A stretch of 10,054 nucleotides of DNA from Goniomonas avonlea (Eukaryota; Cryptophyceae; Goniomonadida; Goniomonadaceae), in NCBI GenBank assembly GCA_003573635.1, contig QUTJ01031147.1, positions 1 to 10,054 on the forward strand, given 5' to 3'. Each line of letters begins with the position of its first letter. Within the stretch, counting starts at the first letter, position 1. Positions 7,457-10,054 of this stretch are shown in pieces. The translations under genes and the position numbers were made by a program. The notes beneath the pieces are model-generated. The model was not told where the DNA came from. It did no database searches and worked only from the letters and a program-made list of their open reading frames with translations.

Positions 7457-7560
7457 ATCTGGGCGATGCAATCTCCCTCCTTGATGGAAAGTCGCGATCG
7501 CAGAGGTTGAAGAGGAGGACGCCAAACTCGGAGCGCGAGTCCTCGTCCACGATCTTCGCC
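7328..7560 (-). pseudogene. dUTPase (dUTP pyrophosphatase) fragment, frameshifted and interrupted
   Basis: In gene sense it reads KIVDEDSRSEFGVLLFN (7557-7507), matching the dUTPase block around the catalytic-aspartate motif (AGVIDxDYRGEVGVLLFN-like). A one-base loss then shifts to SIKEGDCIAQII, the next conserved block. A (GA)n insertion at 7421-7451 follows, then FEKIH in one frame and PVITVVDELDKTERGENGFG (about 7388-7329) in another; the last resembles the C-terminal glycine-rich arm. Living dUTPases hydrolyse dUTP to dUMP to keep uracil out of DNA. Motifs 1 and 2 of the N-terminal half are not visible. A GTATGT donor at 7609-7604 and an ATAG acceptor before 7560 suggest an intron, so the relic may derive from a genomic copy and not a retrocopy. 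Confidence 0.72.
7421..7451 (+). repeat. GAATACTC(TC)n micro-insertion in the dUTPase relic
   Basis: GAATAC then about 13 CT units, bounded on both sides by CTGAAT (7419-7424 and 7450-7455). It separates the IAQII block from the FEKI block of the dUTPase relic. Relative to its host gene it lies in the opposite orientation to the insertions at 5325 and 6256. Confidence 0.55.
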
Positions 7561-7742
7561 TATTGGCGCCGTTGACATATGACCTTTGGAAAGTTCGGGA
7601 AAATACATACGTGTAACGACGCTTGTACTGTATCGTGGAAGTTAGGGTTTGCCAGGTCCAGTACCACAGCAACCAACGCCAACGCCGACCCAACGGTGGT
7701 CTGGGCACGCCAACGAATCTCAGGACATGGTTCGAGTCTGCC

Positions 7743-9110
7743 ATGGGTTATGCGAAGCTGACAAATCGGCAGGCTCATTACAAAACATGTGATTTAGCAG
7801 CAGCCGCTGGGCGCGGTGACATGACTGCCCTTTTGTTCTTTTTGAACAAAGGAATTGATGCAGACACAGTGGAATTGGTAGGTGACTGACAACGATATTC
7901 GCTCTAACTTTGGGCAGCCTTCCGGTGACACCTCCATGCATCGTGCTGCAATTAAGGGCCACACCGCTATTTGTGCGCAATTGTTGCAACGTGGGGCCCA
8001 AGTCAACACGCAGAACAAGGTGTGCGGTCCACGCGCGAAGCACCGCTCTAATGTCGTCCAGGCGGGTTTAACCCCGCTCTACCTTGCGGCACGCCATGGA
8101 CACGAACAAACTCTTCAGACTTTGGTGGACTGGCATGGGGATCCTGAGATTGGCCGTGACAAGGTACGGCTGGATTGCATCACGCTTGCGTGACCTTGCG
8201 TGACCCGAATGTAGGACGGCTGGACGGCCCTCCACTGGGCAGCTTTCCGAGGCAACACGGAGGCAGTTCGAAGTCTCCTAAGAAAGCGTGCTGATACCAA
8301 AGCTCTTACTGTGGCAAGTAGTTCTCGCGGATTGTTGGTTTGGACTCATGGGGTTTTCAGGACGGCAAGACTCCTGCGGACCTTGCACAGTCGCTCAACT
8401 CAAACGATCAAACTCGAAGGTTATTGTGTGATTGGATGACAGGTTGGTTCATGCTGCTTCCATCCGCAGCAATTTGTGCTCAACCCCCGCAGCGGTGGAT
8501 CAGCGAGAGAACAACTACGGTTGCACGGGAATGGACATGCACGGAAACAAAACCTATAACGCCACAAGTCCCAACGCAACGTTGCCTCAGACTGTGAGTA
8601 CTTATAGTTTTCACACAGGGTGTTTTTTTTCCCCTGAGGGTACCCAAGAATAGTGTTGGTTTGGAGCTTTGGTAGACCGTATCTTCCAGCGTGGACCATT
8701 GGTATAGACTCCTCGTGATGAACTAGTCACCTCCTTGGATTTACTTGGTCTTTAGTTGCAGAGCCTTGTCTTGGTCATCTCGGTTGCCAATGTGCCCATC
8801 GGCATCTGGAATGTCACACGGATACCAGAGGGCCAAAATTGGCTTACTTTGCGTAGTACGGTTGTTGACATCGGTATTTTGGTATTGTCACTTGACTAGA
8901 CAATTTTTGTGAGCGTTTGAGTCTCGCTCACTGACGGGCACACAGAAAGCATCTTGTGCATCTTGCGTCAGCATGCCGTACTTGGAGCCGCGCAACCCAC
9001 TCCGACCGTGTCGGGACTTTCTCACGAGGTCTCCCTACAACCACTGGCCGCAGACGGACGTCACTGCGACCGCACCGCCGCCCAACTTCTCTTACCCTTC
9101 AATCCTCTGA
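7743..9110 (+). CDS. Ankyrin-repeat protein, seven predicted exons
   Basis: Predicted exons are 7743-7877, 7918-8019, 8062-8163, 8215-8310, 8361-8442, 8493-8593 and 8946-9110: 783 bases, 260 residues plus TGA. The ATG is in the context GTCTGCCATGG. Ankyrin repeats lie at about residues 15-45 (CDLAAAAGRGDMTALLFFL), 46-79 (GDTSMHRAAIKGHTAICAQL), 80-113 (GLTPLYLAARHGHEQTL), 114-145 (DGWTALHWAAFRGNTEAV) and 146-172 (DGKTPADLA, truncated). Each repeat has its own exon; boundaries are phase 0 except 8442/8493, which is phase 1. CTAAC or CTAAT branch-like motifs precede the acceptors at 7917 and 8061. Residues 173-206 include three N-x-T triplets. The last exon is proline-rich and ends FSYPSIL. Ankyrin repeats bind proteins; the partner cannot be told. 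The weak points are donor GTGGCA at 8311 and the final 352-base intron. Confidence 0.75.
8594..8945 (+). other. Predicted last intron of the ankyrin gene
   Basis: It begins with a consensus GTGAGT and ends GGGCACACAG, with CACTGAC upstream as a possible branch point. It holds no recognisable exon, only a T8C4 run near 8623. If the gene ends earlier, this stretch would be 3' sequence instead. Confidence 0.5.
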
Positions 9111-9154
9111 GCGAGCGAGAGCGAGCGAAAGAGAAAGAGAATGCGAGAGGATTC
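9108..9154. repeat. GA-rich tract just after the ankyrin stop
   Basis: Imperfect GAGCGAGC and GAAAGAGA units start at the predicted TGA of the ankyrin gene and run about 45 bases, presumably in its 3' UTR. Confidence 0.7.
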
Positions 9155-9411
9155 AAGCTGAGACATCCGTGGACTGTGCCATATATCGCCAGGTTAATGA
9201 AGAAAGTGTATCAATGACTCCACAGATTTCCAGAATTTGACACCTTCGGGCTTGTAGGCAGGATCGGAGGCGACTCAGCCACCTTATCATGCGATCATGT
9301 TCTTAAATTTAGGCCCGTACAGTACCTTCGGCGGATCTCACAACACCTTCTCTCCGAAATGCAAGGATGCAGGGGTGCCAGAAGAAGTTGCCATTTGCGA
9401 CAGAACACTCC
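9155..9411. other. No clear gene; possible short coding remnant
   Basis: One plus-strand frame around 9310-9380 reads VQYLRRISQHLLSEMQGC, which looks protein-like, but I see no start, no splice context and no family. Otherwise the stretch shows nothing definite. Confidence 0.3.
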
Positions 9412-9633
9412 CCTTGGGCCCTTCTGGTTCTCCCAAACGCTCTCTCTCACACACACACTCCCCTTGGGCCCTTCTGGTTCTCTCAAACGCTCTCTCTCAC
9501 ACACACCGAGACCTTGGGCCCTTCTGGTTCTCTCAAAGGCTCTCTCTCACACACACACACTCCCCTTGGGCCCTTCTGGTTCCCTCAAACGCTCTCACTC
9601 ACACACTCCCCTTGGGCCCTTCTGGTTCTCTCT
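9412..9633. repeat. About 50-bp minisatellite, five copies
   Basis: CCTTGGGCCCTTCTGGTTC begins copies at 9412, 9462, 9512, 9564 and 9610, giving periods of 50, 50, 52 and 46. Each copy ends in CTCTCTCTCACACACAC, whose CA length accounts for much of the period variation. The core is nearly invariant. The period is not a multiple of three, and the unit is open in all plus frames only because it lacks stops, so it is not a coding repeat. Confidence 0.95.
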
Positions 9634-10054
9634 AAGACTAGAGCAGTGACCAGCGGATTCAGTGACTGGATCAAGGCGCCGACGCCATTGAGTCATCTCG
9701 GGGCTCACGTCCAACTGTCTCGTCAATTGTGGTTTCAAGTGACTTCCCAGGCTCATAGGCAGCGGCTGATAATGTCGCAGGACGCATATGTCCAATGAGA
9801 AATAGAACAGGTGTGCGGACACCGAAAAAACTGGAGTATGAGAAACGGAAAAGCATCAACACTGGAGTGGTGCATCACCAACACTGGAGTATGAAACAGC
9901 AGGTGTATCAGCAACACTGGAGTACGAGAAAGGGTATCACCAACACCGGAGACGACGGCGCCCCCACGACAAAAGACAATGCTGCAACAACACAGCTCTT
10001 CTGTGCTCGGTCGCGACGGACTCTTGTTTCAGTACAGTGTGCACACAGATCCAA
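9634..10054. other. Right flank without a recognisable gene
   Basis: A plus-strand open stretch ends at a TGA near 9798 (frame ending QRLIMSQDAYVQ) and could be a terminal exon after an acceptor at the end of the minisatellite, but nothing identifies it. The rest is the degenerate repeat at 9831-9955 and unassigned sequence to the window end. Confidence 0.3.
9831..9955. repeat. Degenerate CAACACTGGAGTA repeats
   Basis: CTGGAG recurs at 9831, 9862, 9884 and 9917, with CCGGAG at 9946; copies are preceded by CAACA and often followed by TA(T/C)GA. Spacing is 22 to 33 bases, so this is an irregular minisatellite. Confidence 0.8.

Noticed and set aside
4970-7560. SNF2-type ATPase and dUTPase side by side considered as a large-DNA-virus insertion
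   Set aside because: Both families are ordinary eukaryotic genes, splice-like signals are present, and no virus-specific gene such as a capsid or packaging protein is seen.
9297-9798. ORFs in all three plus frames encoding PLGPFWFS-type repeats
   Set aside because: All three frames are open because a stop-free unit of about 50 bp is repeated; the period is not a multiple of three.
1-10054. tRNA, rRNA, riboswitch or bacterial promoter signals
   Set aside because: None could be recognised by eye; splice signals and protein families indicate nuclear eukaryotic DNA.

Overview
This window looks like nuclear DNA of a gene-dense eukaryote. Coding sequence is cut into short exons with GT..AG introns of about 40 to 650 bases. 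Branch-point-like CTAAC or CTGAC motifs precede several acceptors, and the protein families are eukaryotic chromatin families. There are no bacterial ribosome binding sites, operons, tRNAs or rRNAs. The intron density and families would suit a unicellular relative of animals such as a choanoflagellate, but that is a guess from style, not from a match.

Layout. (1) 60-4719, minus strand: 14 exons chain in consistent phase into one open frame of about 705 codons that runs off the left edge. It has an acidic serine-rich N-terminus, a FYRN-FYRC module, a long charged coiled-coil region encoded by small exons, a short motif resembling one upstream of the DDT domain in plant RLT-type proteins, a DDT domain, and a WHIM1-like motif. 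If the chain is right, this is an unusual FYR-DDT chromatin protein. Its introns carry minisatellites and duplicated splice-site segments. (2) About 4970-6340, minus: a decayed SNF2-family ATPase. A Walker A segment, a VVCP segment, the LPDK segment and a helicase-C segment are recognisable but in different frames, and the DEAH box is missing. (3) 6416-6770, minus: an unrecognised small ORF with an acidic tail, apparently thrown out of frame by a 16-bp tandem repeat. (4) About 7328-7560, minus: a dUTPase fragment broken by a one-base shift and a (GA)n insertion. (5) 7743-9110, plus: a seven-exon ankyrin-repeat gene of 260 codons, with the repeats laid out about one per exon and nearly all boundaries in phase 0. 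(6) 9111-10054: simple-sequence and minisatellite DNA, including five copies of a roughly 50-bp unit.

The middle of the window (about 4740-7610) is thus a cluster of gene relics between two apparently intact genes. Three relics carry a similar micro-insertion that starts GAATA and continues into (CT)n. All exon borders are read by eye from splice consensus, phase and protein resemblance; none is confirmed by transcripts.
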